NCBI GenBank assembly: GCA_944548615.1
Contig: OX155955.1
Span: 12,681,027 to 12,745,026, forward strand
Source: Micropterix aruncella
Lineage: Eukaryota > Arthropoda > Insecta > Lepidoptera > Micropterigidae
Direction: 5' to 3'
DNA length: 64,000 nt
The position numbers were made by a program, and so were the translations under genes. Under the pieces are notes generated by a model, which searched no databases, was not told the origin of the DNA, and saw only the letters and a program-made list of their open reading frames with translations. The number at the start of each line of letters is the position of its first letter. Position 1 is the stretch's first letter. Below are positions 1 through 10,274 of the stretch, piece by piece.

Positions 1-1113
1 TTTTATAGATTTTTTGAGGCCAATATTTCTGTCATATATTGTTTTCAGATATATCAAACCGTTTTGTCAGCGCACACCGATAAAACAACTCAACAGCAAT
101 TCTCCGACTTGATTTACAAATATCGTGAATTCGAATTGAAAACCAATATTTATGGCAATAAAATAGAGCCTAAAGCACTCGTCGATAACAGAGCTTTCCA
201 ATATTGAAAGAATTTTTGAAATCGGATAAGCAATTTCAGAGATTACCTACAAAGTTACAAACTTACAAACATTACTTCCTAATAATATCTGCATAGATTT
301 CATATGCGGTGGAAAAAAATACATTTGGCCTTGTGCCCTGCTTTAATTAAACGATTTATAAATTCTCTTGGTATTTCCACTCATGACCACTATACCTTCA
401 ATAAAACTAGCGATTTCCAAACAACCCTGTAGGGATTTTTCTAGTTCTCGTTGGAAAATAGCGCACGCTGGCTTCATACCCTACGAAAGCCTGTTTACCG
501 CGACCAATTATTTTCGCGTGTTCCATGCGATTAAACCATTAGTATCTTCCGTGACAAATAGATGACTGCATGCTGTTAAAATCTAACTTTGTGAACGACT
601 CACCCCCCCCCCCCCCCCCACCCCTACACAGATGCGAGGAGTTCCTTTATCTCCGGTAACCTCTTCTAACCACTTGTTTACCGTAGTCTTGTAATCCGAA
701 CAAAGTTTAATATTGCCGACGGCTTAACAGCCAGTACAAGTGGCGCTCCCCATAGAGTCGTCTCTATCATGGTTAGAACACCTCGAGACTCCAGTTTATT
801 GAGGTCCTCCTCTACCTTTTCCCTAAAATCAAATTGCAGTGTACATTGCCCCTAAAATCCTACCTTCTCGTTAAAAGCAATGACTTGCAGAAAACTGGTT
901 TAGCACTTGCTTAACCTATAAACTGTTTTCACAAGCTTTATACTCGTCTAGTTGACCGTTTCACATATAATCATACAAGGTCGAAAGATTGACACAATCA
1001 GAGTCGAGTTGATTAGTCATCGCCAAGTCTGAATGTAGTGTCACATTAAAAGTATAATACTTACCCTAAAAAGACTCCTATCCAAGTAACGGTCTCTTGC
1101 TATTTGTGACAAC
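1..1113 (-). pseudogene. Ty3/Gypsy pol fragment (protease end to RT), decayed
   Basis: On the minus strand this stretch reads, across several frameshifts and stops, as the start of a Ty3/Gypsy pol. Near 1060-1110 is an RPLLGYE-like stretch, comparable to the conserved end of retroelement proteases. At about 690-850 lies a run resembling the RT entry segment (EKVEEDLNKLESRGVL), followed by a GAPLVLAVKPS-like block. At about 350-470 is an IFQRELEKSLQG-like stretch followed by FIEG where active elements carry the YxDD catalytic box, so the polymerase site looks dead. A C17 tract interrupts it. The window edge cuts the 3' part. It lies in the same orientation as the gag remnant at 1960-2675, and the Penelope-like insert separates them, so both probably come from one element. 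Family call fairly firm; exact frames not resolved. Confidence 0.65.
603..619. repeat. poly-C tract (C17)
   Basis: Seventeen uninterrupted C residues, followed by A and four more C. It sits inside the Gypsy RT remnant and breaks its reading frame. The length may be unreliable in any assembly. Confidence 0.95.
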
Positions 1114-1160
1114 AACTAATTTACATATGAAATCGAAGACTATCGCGGTTGTTTGACATT

Positions 1161-1587
1161 ATAAATAGGATAGAAAACGAATTTACCGCGTGAAATTTGT
1201 AGGACCCGACGTTTCGGTGACGTTGCAGCCGCCGTTGTCTAGGGTAAACTGAAGAGCTGTCAGTCCGTTGTTTTGCGGGTAGGCCGCAAACCGCTGCCGC
1301 CACTGCGTAGGTTATAACGGTGGCGGGGGGCCGGGCTCGGAGCGCGGGAATTTTTAAAATCCGTCTTGCACACAACACTCACTGTATCCTGTTTTACGTC
1401 TTTGCGTTCGGCGTTCGGCGGCGGGAACATTTTAAGAAGAGGGTTCCACGTAGAAGAGAGTTTGTAGCCGTCATCTCTATTGACACCCGACACACACCAT
1501 ATACCCTAGACAACGGCGGCTGCAACGTCACCGAAACGTCGGGTCCTACAAATTTCACGCGGTAAATTCGTTTTCTATCCTATTTAT
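1161..1587. repeat. 86-bp perfect inverted arms (1161-1246 / 1502-1587)
   Basis: The left arm begins ataaataggatagaaaacg and the right arm is its exact reverse complement over 86 bases. The spacer is 255 bp. Each arm contains the family core gccgccgttgt / acaacggcggc. Perfect identity suggests a young insertion or arm homogenisation. Confidence 0.9.
1260..1493 (-). pseudogene. Penelope-like element ORF, C-terminal tail (5'-truncated)
   Basis: This 77-residue frame runs VNRDDGYKLSSTWNPLL near its N terminus and ends with a basic HRYNLRS segment. NRDDG...W followed by a low-complexity basic tail is what I know from the extreme C terminus of arthropod Penelope-like proteins, after the GIY-YIG nuclease. 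The nuclease and RT are absent, so only the tail was copied. The copy at 29621-29743 shares KMFxxPxAERKD and HRYNLRS, which supports a real protein tail rather than a chance frame. The start Met is not meaningful, because the frame is truncated by the inverted arm just upstream. Confidence 0.55.
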
Positions 1588-1602
1588 AACTAATTTACAT
1601 AT

Positions 1603-1959
1603 TAACAAAAGTCTCTCCTTCACACATTACCAATATATAATTGTAACCGCCGTTGGCTTTTTGTAAGCCGTAGATTTTAGATTTTTTTAAGATACTTATT
1701 TAGTTTACTTTGTTTTATTATACATATTGATTATTATACATTCTATACATGGTGAGAATACATAGTATTATATATACTAGTTTATTTACATATCGTTGTG
1801 AGGCAAAATTGAAACGCCACATCCCGTATCCAGCTCGAAAGCTATAATAACTTCATTTACTTTAAGACTAATTATAATTGGCTAAATAATTCAATTTTAT
1901 ATTTTAGGCTTCTATAATTTAATATTTTCAATTCTAAATAAATCCGAATTTAAATCATT
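1603..1959. other. AT-rich stretch between Gypsy remnants
   Basis: It probably corresponds to the decayed gag-pol junction and protease of the Gypsy element, because an RLQLYIGNV-like stretch is readable on the minus strand just after the Penelope-like insert. Otherwise I see no structured feature. Confidence 0.35.
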
Positions 1960-2675
1960 TCATGGAGTATGCTTATTCTTACAAACGACTGCTAAATGCC
2001 GTATTTTTTGGCATAACTTGCACTTACAGTCCTTATATTTGTAGGTTTTTCATCTTGTGAGCTGTCCCCGCAGACGGGCACTAGTTTGTTGACCTCCTCT
2101 GCTCGCCTCTTTGTATCTGCTGTATTTTGCTGCTCTCTTTTATTTCTTCTCCCCTTCGTTAAGATAGGTTGTATCTTCGACATCTGCTTGGGTACGTGAC
2201 GGTGATTTTTTCTCTATATTTTCATTCTGTAGACAGCTGAAGAGTCGGTGTCCATTTCATTCATGCTGCCTTCTTTATTTAGAGCGATATCGAGAAGTTG
2301 TGGTAATGTTTTCTCCTTAGTCTCCTCGCACAGCCGGTCCAGAAATTGCTCCTTTCGAGAGCTCGTGATAAATTTGTCTTTTATCTTCTTCTTTAGCAGG
2401 TTTCCGAAATAACAATTCACAGCCCCTTTGTTTTGTTGTAACGTGTTTGTAGTAATATGTTTTGTAGTAATGAACCATTCGCTTACTGATTCTCCAGTGC
2501 CTTGTCGAAGTTCATAAAACCGGCACTTTGGCCTGTACACAGAAACCAATTTAGTATACTGCTTATAAACAGCACACACAATTCCTCTAAGCTTTTCTTT
2601 GCAGATGATATCGAATACACAGATTATGATATCGATACACAGAATTCTGTCGTCCGATAGACAGAAAACGTACAC
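1960..2675 (-). pseudogene. Ty3/Gypsy gag remnant with broken zinc knuckle
   Basis: The 153-residue frame 2214-2675 contains FYELRQGTGESVSEW and LLKKKIKDKF...EKTLPQLLDIAL. This is the layout of the retrotransposon gag core in many insect Ty3/Gypsy elements (FxxRxQxxGESVxEWxxxL... lLrdkivxGixd). Downstream in the same direction, after frame changes near 2214 and 2030, a CCHC knuckle can be read as CKLCQKIRHLAVVC (CX2CX4HX4C). Gag would coat element RNA and the knuckle would bind nucleic acid. Stops and frameshifts make it non-functional. Followed downstream (lower coordinates) by pol debris. Confidence 0.65.
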
Positions 2676-2722
2676 GGTTACTAGAAAATTGTAAAAAGCG
2701 TGTACGTTTTCTATCCGATCAG
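2655..2722. repeat. Inverted repeat upstream of gag remnant
   Basis: gaaaacgtacacg (2664-2676) is exactly complementary to cgtgtacgttttc (2699-2711), and pairing extends imperfectly outward over the ccgatag / ctatccg blocks. The loop is 22 nt. It may be part of the Gypsy leader. Confidence 0.7.
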
Positions 2723-3194
2723 CGTGAACAAAACTGGGACTTTCCTGCTCTCTTCAATGTAATTAACTTCAAAATACTTGTCTTTCTACGTATACTGACC
2801 AGTCGTGCTCTTCCCGTTTGAAATCAACGAGCGTGCCAATGCGAGCACGCGCCTTAACCACATGGATTTCAGATTTTCGCAATTTCCGCTGAAATTTTTC
2901 ACATGGATTCCTTATTTTTTCCTAAGCAATTTTGCGTCACCAGTTGCGACATATCAGACTTATATTCCCCTCTATGCCAGTTATGATATCTCTTGTCAGT
3001 TATGACTTATATTGCGCCCGGATATAATCAAATAAATTAATAAATACGCCGCAGATGCGAAAGCACGTCTTATTGACACAACAAACGTTCCAAACGTCCG
3101 ACATTGTTTTCAGGCCCAATCTAATCTGTATAAATGTCTGTACATCATTGGGAGCTAATTGAGCCACTGTGACCCATGTGTTAGGGTCGGCCAA
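2723..3194. other. Unassigned sequence
   Basis: Short open frames on both strands (2805-3005 plus, 3000-3200 minus) show no motif I recognise and no coding bias, so I leave them as non-coding. Confidence 0.3.
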
Positions 3195-3250
3195 ACTCAC
3201 AGGTTAACACCCATCCGGTAGCCTCCACGCAGAAGAACGAGCCCGGGTAG
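3195..3250. repeat. Dispersed repeat family B (Gcccatccggtagcc type)
   Basis: The block actcac..gttaacacccatccggtagcctccacgc is seen again, inverted, at about 16095-16165. Looser versions lie at 15283-15330, 40012-40135 and 45192-45335. Class unknown. Confidence 0.6.
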
Positions 3251-3495
3251 GACTCGTTGTATGTAGTTCATAATGTCCGATTGTCTTTAATTGATATTGT
3301 GATCGTTGTTGTTATCATTATTTGATATTGTTAGTTATATCTTTTACGACTGTATTTTTGGGCTTGTGATTATTTTTTTGATAATTGCTTACAGTTTTGG
3401 GATATTGGTATTAATCTCCAATTTGGACCACAATACTTTAGTTATGACAATGTTTATTTCTATAATTACTGTATTTTTGTAGACGATGTTTCGTT

Positions 3496-3664
3496 AAATA
3501 GGTTTAGGAACGAATTTACCTTTGTCTTACCCGACGCTTAGGCGATGTTGCAACCGCCGTTGTCCAAGGTAGACAGTCTACTCTGGACAACGGCGGATGC
3601 AATATCGCCGAAACATCGAGTGCTACAAAATTCACGAGGTAAATTCGGTTGAAACCTATTTATA
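3496..3664. mobile_element. Penelope-like arm palindrome (no ORF)
   Basis: Two diverged arms of the same family as 1161-1246 face each other across a few bases near 3575. The left arm carries cgccgttgtcc and the right arm ggacaacggcg, and both run out to aaatagg / cctattta. No coding segment separates them. This is the minimal inverted-arm form of the family. Confidence 0.7.
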
Positions 3665-4039
3665 AAAACATTTTCTTTATACAAGTGTATTTATAAAGTC
3701 AAAATTCCGCCATAGTACTCGATTTCATACAATGTTTTTACTTATTAAAAACTATCGGTTAATATGTTTGATCGTCTCTAGTTAATTATTAAGTATTTTA
3801 GATAGTGTCGTAATTAAATTGTAATAACTAATGTAATAACTAAATTATCGTATTCTTATGTTCTAAGCAATCTGGAACCAATAAATATGATTTGGGTTAT
3901 TGTGTTTATCAGTTGCATAATATCAGATAGACTGTGACTTTGTGCATCCAGTAAAGTAAAATAAATTATTAAAATGGACTCTACCCCGATTGTAGCCGCT
4001 CAAGCTGTATCCCTACTTCGTAGATCGTTTATTAAGATT
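3665..4039. other. AT-rich sequence without visible feature
   Basis: I see only low-complexity AT-rich sequence here. Confidence 0.3.
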
Positions 4040-4945
4040 GTTTTTTTTGGAGATTGGTGGATTATTTAGAAAACCTGGATCTGGACGATTTCAGGCAATG
4101 ACCATTTCATCGCAATGAGTTGCTTGCGCAATCTCCTCTAACCGATGTGCAACTGCAACAACAGCTTCGTCCTATACGGTGGGTGGCTGTTCGTAAATAG
4201 ACAGTTCGACGAAGACTGCACGATACCCTATCGACGCAAAATTGACTCCAACACACCCCCAATCGCGGCTGCGTTTTGCGCGAGAACAAGTAAATTGGAC
4301 GATAGAACAACGACGAGGCGTCCTGTTATTGAATTAAAATTTATTTCCACGGTAACGATGGAAGAGGTAGAGTCTACCGCAGACTGGAAAGCATTTAACG
4401 CAGTGCTGCATTGAAGAACAAGTCAGCAACGGTGGACTCCCTGCATGGTCTGGGCTAAAATTTCGTCAGAAGGTAAAACTGATCTTGTTTTTTATCGTTG
4501 GTCCGTATGATGGTATCTCGCAAAAGAGGTCTAAAGGCCTATCGGTACATCGAGGAGATTTTTGCGGACCATGTCATGCCTTACGCCGGTTTCATCGGCG
4601 AAAATTTCGTGATCATGCACGATAATACCAGGCCGCACATTGCACATATTGTTTTTCAGTACCTTAAATAATGCATTGGCCAGCACGCAACCCTGACATG
4701 AACACATTAAGAACCTATGAAAAGTTCTGATTGTTTTTGTTTTTTTTTTATTTTTTTTATTTATTTAAGTTTTTTAAAATATTTTTTATTTATTTAACAA
4801 ATGAACATCAGAATTCCTTCAGACGGCGGCCGAAAAAGAGCCGCAGAATGTTTTCCCGGATTATATTGTGACATTTATCAGGTCTATGAAAAATCAGATA
4901 AAAGCGTTTATTAGGGTACATGGGTGGAATATAAAATATCTACAA
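4040..4945 (+). pseudogene. Tc1-like DD34E transposase pseudogene
   Basis: In broken plus-strand frames one can read, in order: GGLFRKPGSGRFQAMT (the PGSGRPR linker of the paired-type DNA-binding domain) near 4050; RLRFAREQVNWT near 4270; VMVWxxISSEGKTDL near 4450; YRYIEEIFADHVMPYAGF near 4540; ENFVIMHDNTRPHIAH near 4605, which carries the second catalytic Asp; and RSMKNQIKAFIRVHGWNIKY, the C-terminal tail, near 4880. A T-rich block around 4735-4800 splits the gene. The protein would cut and paste its own TIR-bounded element. Several stops and shifts make it dead. I did not identify its TIRs. Confidence 0.75.
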
Positions 4946-5166
4946 TAAATATTGCTTGATTTTATCCATGTTTCTTTACCTTCCATCCAATACCTTTTTT
5001 CCTTGCTTTATTCAGTTTTAATTCTGGCCTTGGTAAAGGGTTCATGGATCTTCAAAATATGGATAAGAATGCCGTAATATTTATGAAATAAGACTAGGCA
5101 CACACGAATAACAAGACACACTCTTACAAACATGTTACACACAAATATACATATAAACACTTCATA
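4946..5166. other. Left flank of the BEL/Pao insertion
   Basis: Unassigned AT-rich flank. An antisense open frame covering this flank and the integrase is a shadow of the integrase gene. Confidence 0.4.
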
Positions 5167-5171
5167 GTAGG

Positions 5172-5289
5172 TGGATAAATTATTGCCTTCCCATGTTAGT
5201 TGAAATAATATTAAGACGAGAGGTCTCCTGAAAAGAGCAGAAATGCGATCTCTCTCTGCCTTTAAGTACCAATAAATAAACCAAACGAA
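5172..5289 (+). mobile_element. BEL/Pao 5' LTR stub (118 bp)
   Basis: These 118 bp are identical to the first 118 bp of the 3' LTR at 6972-7089, with an offset of exactly 1800 bp. The stub begins TG and is preceded by gtagg (5167-5171), which recurs after the proposed end of the 3' LTR. Homology stops abruptly at 5289, where pol sequence begins. A deletion has therefore removed the rest of the 5' LTR, the leader, gag, protease, RT and RNase H. Confidence 0.75.
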
Positions 5290-6901
5290 GATCAACGGTC
5301 CAGAATATTTAAAGAAATCTCGCGAGATGTGGCCCTCACTAATACCTACTGAACCGAGTGTCGAAGAAAAACGCGATCTCGAATATAGACCCGTCGCGGT
5401 ATTTTCGATAAAGGTTAATAGCGAGAGCGTTGTTAAGGTAGATAGATTCTCGCAATATCGACGATTGGTACGCGCGTGCGCATACGTTATAAAATTTACG
5501 CGACTCTGTAAAAGAAGCACGACCGAACGTCTTTTGAACGGCCGAGATATAGCCGAAGCGGAAGGTATGCTTGTAAAGGAGTCCCAAACTAGGTGTTTCG
5601 GAAAGGAAATAGACCGAATCAGAGAAAGGAAGAACTTGAGTAAAGATAGCCGCTTATTGGGTTTGAATGCATATCTAGACGAAGTAGGTATACTTAGAAT
5701 AGCAGGCAGAATTAAAAACGCGCCCGGAGTCCCACACAACACAAAACGCCCGATGATTTTAGACGGACGAGATAGGTTCACTCAACTCTTGGTAATAAGT
5801 ATACACGAAGAGATGGCGCACTCGGGGGTAGAAACCGTCTTAGCCAGACTGCGGCAAAATTTTTGGGTCATTTGTCCCCGACAGACAGTTAAAAAGTTGA
5901 TTTACCGTTGTTTGCCATGCACAATGAAACGGGCCAAACCGGTGTCAGCAATAATGGGTCAAATTCCGGAAGCGCGACTACGGTCGAACACCAGATGTTT
6001 CTATTCCGTTGGAATGGACTACTGGGGGCCCGTACAAGTAACGGTACGTCGTAAAATCGAAAAACGTTATGGCGTATTGTTTACGTGTTTAAGTACACGG
6101 GCGACACACATTGAACTAGCTTTTGATTTATCTACCAATTCTACTATACAAGCGATCAGACGGTTTATCGCGAGGCGCGGAAAACCTCATTTGATTATGT
6201 CAGACAATGGTAGTAACTTAAGATCTGCGAACGTAGAATTAAAACGGGTGATTGCCGAAATCGATGATGTTCGAATACGAGAGAGGCTAAGTCTCGATCA
6301 GATTAATTGGGTATTCACACCTCCGGCGTCGCCTCAGATGGGAGGATATTGGGAGTCAGTTATCAAATGCACTAAAAGGGCCTTATATGCCGTCCTGAAA
6401 GAGAGGGCACCGCCGGAAGAGGTATTGCTAACACTATTAGCTGAGGTGGAATCGATCATGAATCAGAGACCTCTGGTCCATATCTCGATGGATATCAGGG
6501 ATCCGGAACCTCTAACACCCAATCATTTCCTCTTAGGACATCCAGGTGGTTCTACATCGATAGGAAAATTTGACACTCCTGAGCTATGCAATCGTAAGAT
6601 GTGGGTGCGGACGCAGGCCCTGGCCGATTTATTCTGGCGCCGGTGGTCTAAAGAGGTATTACCCACGCTTGTAGGACGACCGAAACAGAAAACAGAGCAA
6701 AACCCGCTCGAAATCGGGGATGTAGTATTATTGCTCGACCTCTCTCTCGAGAGAGGTAGATGGCCAAGAGCGAGGGTGGTAAAAACTTATCCCGATAAGC
6801 TGGGCGCGGTGCGAATCGTAGACGTACAGGTGGACGATAAAATCTATCGTAGGTCTATATATAAGCTAGTGAAATTAAATGTAGAGACAAGAGCAGGATA
6901 A
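5276..6901 (+). CDS. BEL/Pao integrase (free-standing pol remnant)
   Basis: The frame is open from 5276, and the first ATG is at 5327 (524 aa). That Met is internal to the ancestral polyprotein, since the in-frame residues before it (NGPEYLKKSRE) match the pre-integrase linker style of BEL/Pao. Counting from Met5327, the zinc-binding HHCC site is H160, H165, C195, C198. The DDE core is D231 (GMDYWGPV), D293 (MSDNGSN) and E343 (GGYWESV). A C-terminal DUF5641-like chromodomain-proximal region covers about 420-515. Integrase would join element cDNA to chromosomal DNA. All catalytic residues and the whole frame are intact, yet gag, protease, RT and RNase H are missing. The frame follows the LTR stub directly, so LTR promoter sequence might drive it, but whether it is expressed cannot be told. 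Confidence 0.85.
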   Translation: MNQTKINGPEYLKKSREMWPSLIPTEPSVEEKRDLEYRPVAVFSIKVNSESVVKVDRFSQYRRLVRACAYVIKFTRLCKRSTTERLLNGRDIAEAEGMLVKESQTRCFGKEIDRIRERKNLSKDSRLLGLNAYLDEVGILRIAGRIKNAPGVPHNTKRPMILDGRDRFTQLLVISIHEEMAHSGVETVLARLRQNFWVICPRQTVKKLIYRCLPCTMKRAKPVSAIMGQIPEARLRSNTRCFYSVGMDYWGPVQVTVRRKIEKRYGVLFTCLSTRATHIELAFDLSTNSTIQAIRRFIARRGKPHLIMSDNGSNLRSANVELKRVIAEIDDVRIRERLSLDQINWVFTPPASPQMGGYWESVIKCTKRALYAVLKERAPPEEVLLTLLAEVESIMNQRPLVHISMDIRDPEPLTPNHFLLGHPGGSTSIGKFDTPELCNRKMWVRTQALADLFWRRWSKEVLPTLVGRPKQKTEQNPLEIGDVVLLLDLSLERGRWPRARVVKTYPDKLGAVRIVDVQVDDKIYRRSIYKLVKLNVETRAG

Positions 6902-6960
6902 CGTGACCACCGGTTAATGTAATTTAGGATAATTTATGTATAATTAATGGCCTATGCCAT

Positions 6961-6971
6961 TGGGGGGAAAA
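6961..6971 (+). promoter_or_regulatory. Polypurine tract of the BEL/Pao element
   Basis: tggggggaaaa sits directly before the TG of the 3' LTR. This is the expected position of the plus-strand DNA primer in an LTR retroelement. Confidence 0.7.
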
Positions 6972-7971
6972 TGGATAAATTATTGCCTTCCCATGTTAGT
7001 TGAAATAATATTAAGACGAGAGGTCTCCTGAAAAGAGCAGAAATGCGATCTCTCTCTGCCTTTAAGTACCAATAAATAAACCAAACGAATAGCAGGCGGC
7101 GGCCAATTCTCACGAAATCGTCGCTAAATGATTTGAGTTATTACGTATTTCTATGAAAACTGAAAGTAGTCCTACATTCCGACCCGGAAAAAAACTCGGC
7201 CGGTCGTCGAGTTGGGGTCGTTGAGTTGAGCATTTCAATAATATACGAGGTGGATGGCAATAAAAACTCACTTAGTATAATATTAAAATTATATATTTTC
7301 TGCTCGGCTTTGGATGCTATATATGTAACACGACTTACCCTTAGGTTAATGCAATAAACTAGACTATACATATAATTGGAAATTACTGTATTACTAGAAT
7401 AATAAGCTAATTTAGGTGTATTACTTTCTTAGCGTTACATTACATTTTATCTTTAATACGTTGTTGTATACACTATAGGGATGCTGCTTTATGTAATAAG
7501 CTCTAAATGTTTAATTAAATAATATTCATGTATAAATAAGAAAAATAAGTTGACCCACCCTGTCGCGAAGGGATTCTATATGTCTCAGAATTAAGTGAGT
7601 ATGTGTGTCCCGTTTCGACAGGGAATAAGATGGGGCAGTTAGAATTTTGAGTTCCCGACGAGCGCACGATGCTCGGGCAGGGCGGGCAATAAGCCCTAAT
7701 ACTGTAACATAGTTCCTAGGCAAAGATTGAACTAGTATTAAAGTAACCGAAAACCTGTATGTAACCGGTCAGTGGCTCAATAAACGGGCCACCAAAGCGG
7801 TATTTTATTGGAAATCGACATTCCGGCGCCACGAACATTTTTCAACACCGCTCAAGAAAATCCAAGATAAGCTGCAAGGTTGGCGTATATTCAATCAGAC
7901 AGTCCACTTTCCCTGTCAACCTGTGCTGCGACGAATAAGTCGCGCGATAATTAACTAGTGGTTTAATACCA
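6972..7971 (+). mobile_element. BEL/Pao 3' LTR (proposed 1.0 kb)
   Basis: It starts TGGATAAAT after the polypurine tract. A polyadenylation signal aataaa is at 7779-7784. I place the end at the CA of 7970-7971, because it is followed by gtagg (7972-7976), the same 5 bp that precede the 5' stub. BEL/Pao elements make 4-6 bp duplications. The start is firm. The end rests on that 5-bp match, which could be chance, and an end near 7830 is possible. Confidence 0.55.
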
Positions 7972-7976
7972 GTAGG

Positions 7977-10060
7977 ATTGGTTATGAGAGATTGTCGTAT
8001 AATAAACCTGCCCATTTTGAAATTTCACAATTAAGAGTAGAACTCAAAAACAAACAAACGAATCAAACAAACTAGGACTGACAGCCTACACTGGCAGGTT
8101 ATCTTCATAGATGATAACTATATTTCGCTAAAACTGTATGATTTTGAAACCATACTTATCGCACATATAGTACATCGTAAAACGCCAGTAACATCTTCTT
8201 CAAAACCACCGCTTACAACTAACCCCCTTCCTTATTACTTATTATGCTGTACATTTGAATCTTTATATAAAATCTCTGAATGTGAGAGCCAATTTCTCAG
8301 TTGTCTGGAAAAGTCTTTATGGCATGGTCACCCTATATGTCGTTGCCCTTTTTTCTGTCCTGCGTAATGTTCAACGATGTTTATTTCGTTATGTAATCGT
8401 CTGCGTGACAGATTTTAGTACTCCCAGCGTTTTACAAACTGAACGTCGTTGTCAGTGGCTTTACTTCGCCTTCTTCTATATCCTTATTAGTTCGTTACTT
8501 TCACGATGGACCCCGCCCATTTGTTGTGATATGATAAGTATATCATTTCGCCACAAATGACTCTCTGCCAGTCATTATCGCTATTTTTCATTCTACGTTT
8601 ATGTGTTTAGTTCTCTTGCCAAGCCTCCACCCGGTAAAATTAGACTTCAGCAATTTTTAAGCAGTGATTTTATCTTCGTAACTACTTTCTATTTGGCAGA
8701 TAACAGCTATTTAGCTATAATAGTAATTGCAGAAAAAAGTGTTCCCAGCCCCAGGAAGCAGTATTTTATATACTCTGCAATTTCTGTTACTGGATTGGCA
8801 ATGGGTGGGGAGGAAGTAATGGAAATGGTTGGCCATCTACGCAAAGCTATGAAACGCATTACTTTAAGGTCCACTAAATATACTTTAAAAAGTGTACGTC
8901 TTAAACTGTGTCGATATTTTTGGACATTGCCGAATTATTAAATGATCATGTACATTACCTAAATATCAGTCGTAACGACTATTAAATATTTATAATTTTA
9001 TTTTTCTTATTTTTATTTTAGGCCCCACCTTTTTGAGGTTATCATCAGGGTGGGGCATGGATCATCACACTGGCTTTTTATTCAATTCCTATTTTTTTTC
9101 GGCAATCACACAGTATTACAGTGAAGCCTACATTAGAAAATACAGTTGAATAAAAAATAAAACCGGTTACGAGTTTCAATAAAATTACAGAAATTACGTT
9201 AACAACTATTTAATAAAACTAAAATACCTAGCATTTTACTAGTGTGTAAGTGAGTGTGTTAAGTTCGTGGGTGTGGAGTGTAAGCCTACGCGTTAGTGTG
9301 AGGGTTGGGTATCTAGAATGTACGACATATTGTGTATTTATGCTATTGTGTAAATATTGTGTTCGGTATATAGACTAATATAAAATAATAATAATAGATC
9401 GCATAAAAGTATAGTAGTAACAATAATCAGTAAAACATCTAAAACGAAGTCAGCTAATTAGATTGGTTATGATTTGATTAATGTAATTTTTATTTATTTA
9501 CCAAAACATAATTAACCTTACGGATCGTACCAAATGGTTAGTCATTATTCTAGACTATATTATGACATACATCAAATTATATAAACTTTCATGATATTAC
9601 TAAGTACTACTTTTTAAAGAACTTTTACACTATGTACACTATATTTACTAATTCCTAGATTGCTAAGAAATTCCATTACCGTACTTTGAAACTGTGCTAA
9701 ATTCACTATCCAAATTGGGGTACGAAGCGTCAGCACCGTGAAGCAGTGTTGAACGATGTTAGTTGTAGCTCGTGGCAACGAGAACAATGCGTGTACAAGC
9801 AGGGCAGCAATTGGCGGGTACAAACAGACCGATTCTTCTAAGGTTAGTCGGACTATCAACGAACTGCCAAGCAGTTTATATGTGTGACAGATCGACAGTC
9901 AATCTCTTCTTACGCTTAGTGAATTTTGCCCAATCATCCCTAGAATAAATGACGTAGGGTGCAGGAAAGGTTATATATTATAATTATATTTATTTAGGGA
10001 GAATTAGTCTTTTTTGTGGCTATATACTTAAGTGGTTAAAAAATATTAAAAATACTTACT
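7977..10060. other. Unassigned region with two weak frames and a small hairpin
   Basis: Plus-strand frames 8255-8560 and 8603-8941 and a minus frame 9614-9859 are open, but I recognise no domain. 8255-8560 is Cys/Phe-rich and hydrophobic; the other two lack clear features. At 9022-9056 gccccacc and ggtggggc form an 8-bp stem around 18 nt. The rest is AT-rich. Confidence 0.35.
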
Positions 10061-10162
10061 AATACTTACAGGTGCCGCTCGCGATTATTGGGTTATACTG
10101 GGACAGGCAATTCCAAGTGTAACTCCGCCTTTACAAAAAAAAGCTCTGTTTACTTCTTACAG

Positions 10163-10269
10163 GTTTCTTTTTATGCAAGATTAAGAAACTATCTCCGAGG
10201 CGTTAAACCGCATGTGGACTTAATAAATGCAGGGGAAGTTTGTAGTCAGGGAGCTAGGGAATTTTCTCG
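10163..10269 (+). other. Candidate internal host exon (107 bp)
   Basis: A pyrimidine-rich acceptor (tacttcttacag) ends at 10162 and a near-consensus donor (tcg|gtaagta) starts at 10270. One phase between them is fully open, giving 35 codons (VSFYARLRNYLRGV... ending GAREFS), and another AG acceptor lies at 10070-10071. I recognise no family. Composition is more balanced than the AT-rich neighbours. A chance pairing of splice-like sites is possible. Confidence 0.3.
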
Positions 10270-10274
10270 GTAAG

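Larger units (their letters stand above)
1114..1602 (-). mobile_element. Penelope-like element fragment with 15-bp target-site duplication
   Basis: A 15-bp direct repeat (aactaatttacatat) at 1114-1128 and 1588-1602 brackets the insert 1129-1587. Inside are two 86-bp arms, 1161-1246 and 1502-1587, which I compared base by base and found to be perfect reverse complements. Between them, on the minus strand, is a reading frame with the NRDDG-(Y/W)-KL-S-xW signature that in Penelope-like elements follows the GIY-YIG endonuclease. Inverted or pseudo-LTR arms and variable-length target duplications are known features of Penelope-like elements, so I prefer this to a MITE. The host sequence is the Gypsy pol remnant. 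Related copies: 3496-3664, 29501-29830, 45530-45606. Confidence 0.65.

Noticed and set aside
1320..1565. 81-codon plus-strand frame within the Penelope-like insert
   Set aside because: Opposite strand to the conserved tail, and it runs through the inverted arm. A shadow.
5008..5781. 257-codon minus-strand frame
   Set aside because: Antisense to the well-supported integrase, with no domain. A shadow.
8255..8941. Two plus-strand frames of 101 and 112 codons
   Set aside because: No recognisable domain, no clear codon bias, no splice context. Treated as chance.
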